A stretch of 5,404 nt of DNA from Comamonadaceae bacterium (GTDB lineage: Bacteria > Pseudomonadota > Gammaproteobacteria > Burkholderiales > Burkholderiaceae_C), in assembly GCA_027490485.1 (NCBI GenBank), contig JAIXYA010000025.1:1-5404 (forward strand), given 5' to 3'. Positions 4,995-5,404 of this stretch are shown here, one piece after another. Below the pieces are notes generated by a model. It searched no databases, was not told the origin of the DNA, and saw only the letters and a list, made by a program, of their open reading frames with translations. The position numbers and the translations under genes are program-made. Each line of letters starts with the position of its first letter. Within the stretch, counting starts at the first letter, position 1.

Positions 4995-5404
4995 ATGTCT
5001 GCCGCCCACGACCCCGCTGCCCATTTGATGAACACCTATGGCCGACTGCCGATGACGGTGTCGCATGGGCGAGGTGTGCGGGTGTGGGACACAGCGGGCA
5101 AGTGCTACCTAGACGCCTTGGCAGGTATTGCCGTCAACACCTTGGGCCATGCCCACCCCAAGCTCACCCCTGCTTTGCAAGACCAAGTCGGCAAGATGAT
5201 GCACAGCTGCAACTACTACCACATCCCTTTGCAGCAACAACTGGCGGACAAGCTGGTCGAGTTGTCGGGCATGAGCAATGTGTTCTTTTGCAATTCGGGC
5301 CTGGAAGCCAACGAAGCCGCCTTGAAGATGGCGCGTAAATTCGGTCACGACAAAGGCATTGAGCGCCCTGAAATCGTGGTGTACGAGCGGGCCTTTCATG
5401 GCCG
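4995..5404 (+). CDS. argD: Acetylornithine aminotransferase, N-terminal part (runs off window)
   Basis: This is the first 136 codons plus two bases of a pyridoxal-phosphate class III aminotransferase of about 400 residues. It interconverts N-acetylglutamate semialdehyde and N-acetylornithine in arginine biosynthesis; many ArgD enzymes also perform the succinyl-diaminopimelate step of lysine synthesis. Seen in order are MNTYGRLPM at residues 12-20, an alternating strand and GKCYLDALAGIAVNTLGHAHP at about 35-55, a CNYYHIP segment near 74-80, and the cofactor-phosphate segment NSGLEANEAALKMAR at about 101-115, ending in AFHG. Leu in NSGLEAN replaces the Thr of E. coli ArgD, which I recall as usual in betaproteobacteria. 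The catalytic lysine lies beyond the window. The ATG has AAGGA (4984-4988) six bases upstream. The gene is divergent from DUF3579. Confidence 0.95.
   Translation, partial: MSAAHDPAAHLMNTYGRLPMTVSHGRGVRVWDTAGKCYLDALAGIAVNTLGHAHPKLTPALQDQVGKMMHSCNYYHIPLQQQLADKLVELSGMSNVFFCNSGLEANEAALKMARKFGHDKGIERPEIVVYERAFHG

Noticed and set aside
4976..5338. Plus-strand open frame overlapping argD in another frame
   Set aside because: The argD frame starting at 4995 encodes clear aminotransferase motifs; this one is arginine/proline-rich shadow sequence.

Overview
This window is a compact stretch of bacterial housekeeping genes, apparently from a betaproteobacterium of the order Burkholderiales. A Comamonadaceae-like source (the Limnohabitans, Rhodoferax or Polaromonas neighbourhood) is my best guess. 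The guess rests on protein sequence style, the long CTC-type L25, the DUF3579 protein next to argD and rpsT, and moderately GC-rich coding sequence. It comes from memory of the families, not from a search. I see no mobile element, CRISPR array, tRNA, rRNA or phage gene, and no sign of recent transfer.

Layout. Positions 14-988 (+) hold prs (PRPP synthetase), followed by a strong intrinsic terminator at 1019-1040. Positions 1088-1714 (+) hold rplY (ribosomal protein L25/CTC), with a leader hairpin just before its ribosome binding site and a strong terminator at 1734-1761. Two minus-strand genes then converge on rplY: murJ (lipid II flippase, 4075-2510) and, 15 nt downstream, a SirB1-family gene (2494-1784). 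They look like a two-gene operon. rpsT (ribosomal protein S20, 4175-4474, +) is divergent from murJ across a 99-nt gap that carries a clear extended -10 promoter. rpsT converges on a small DUF3579 gene (4876-4574, -), and the two share a terminator at 4551-4575. DUF3579 is in turn divergent from argD (4995 to beyond the window end, +), which encodes acetylornithine aminotransferase.

The genes cover core functions: PRPP supply for nucleotides, histidine and tryptophan; two ribosomal proteins; peptidoglycan precursor export; and arginine/lysine biosynthesis. Apart from the murJ-sirB1 pair they appear to be independent transcription units separated by terminators, not one pathway.

I did not find a convincing new multi-gene system. 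The most interesting signals are regulatory. Between DUF3579 and argD there is a long imperfect inverted repeat (4880-4930) whose two arms each carry an outward-facing TAGAAT. The DUF3579 start codon falls where transcription would begin from its arm, suggesting a leaderless mRNA. Other points are a G/C palindrome in the murJ-rpsT promoter region, possible leader control of rplY, and a degenerate copy of what looks like a dispersed intergenic repeat that appears to supply the SirB1 stop codon.
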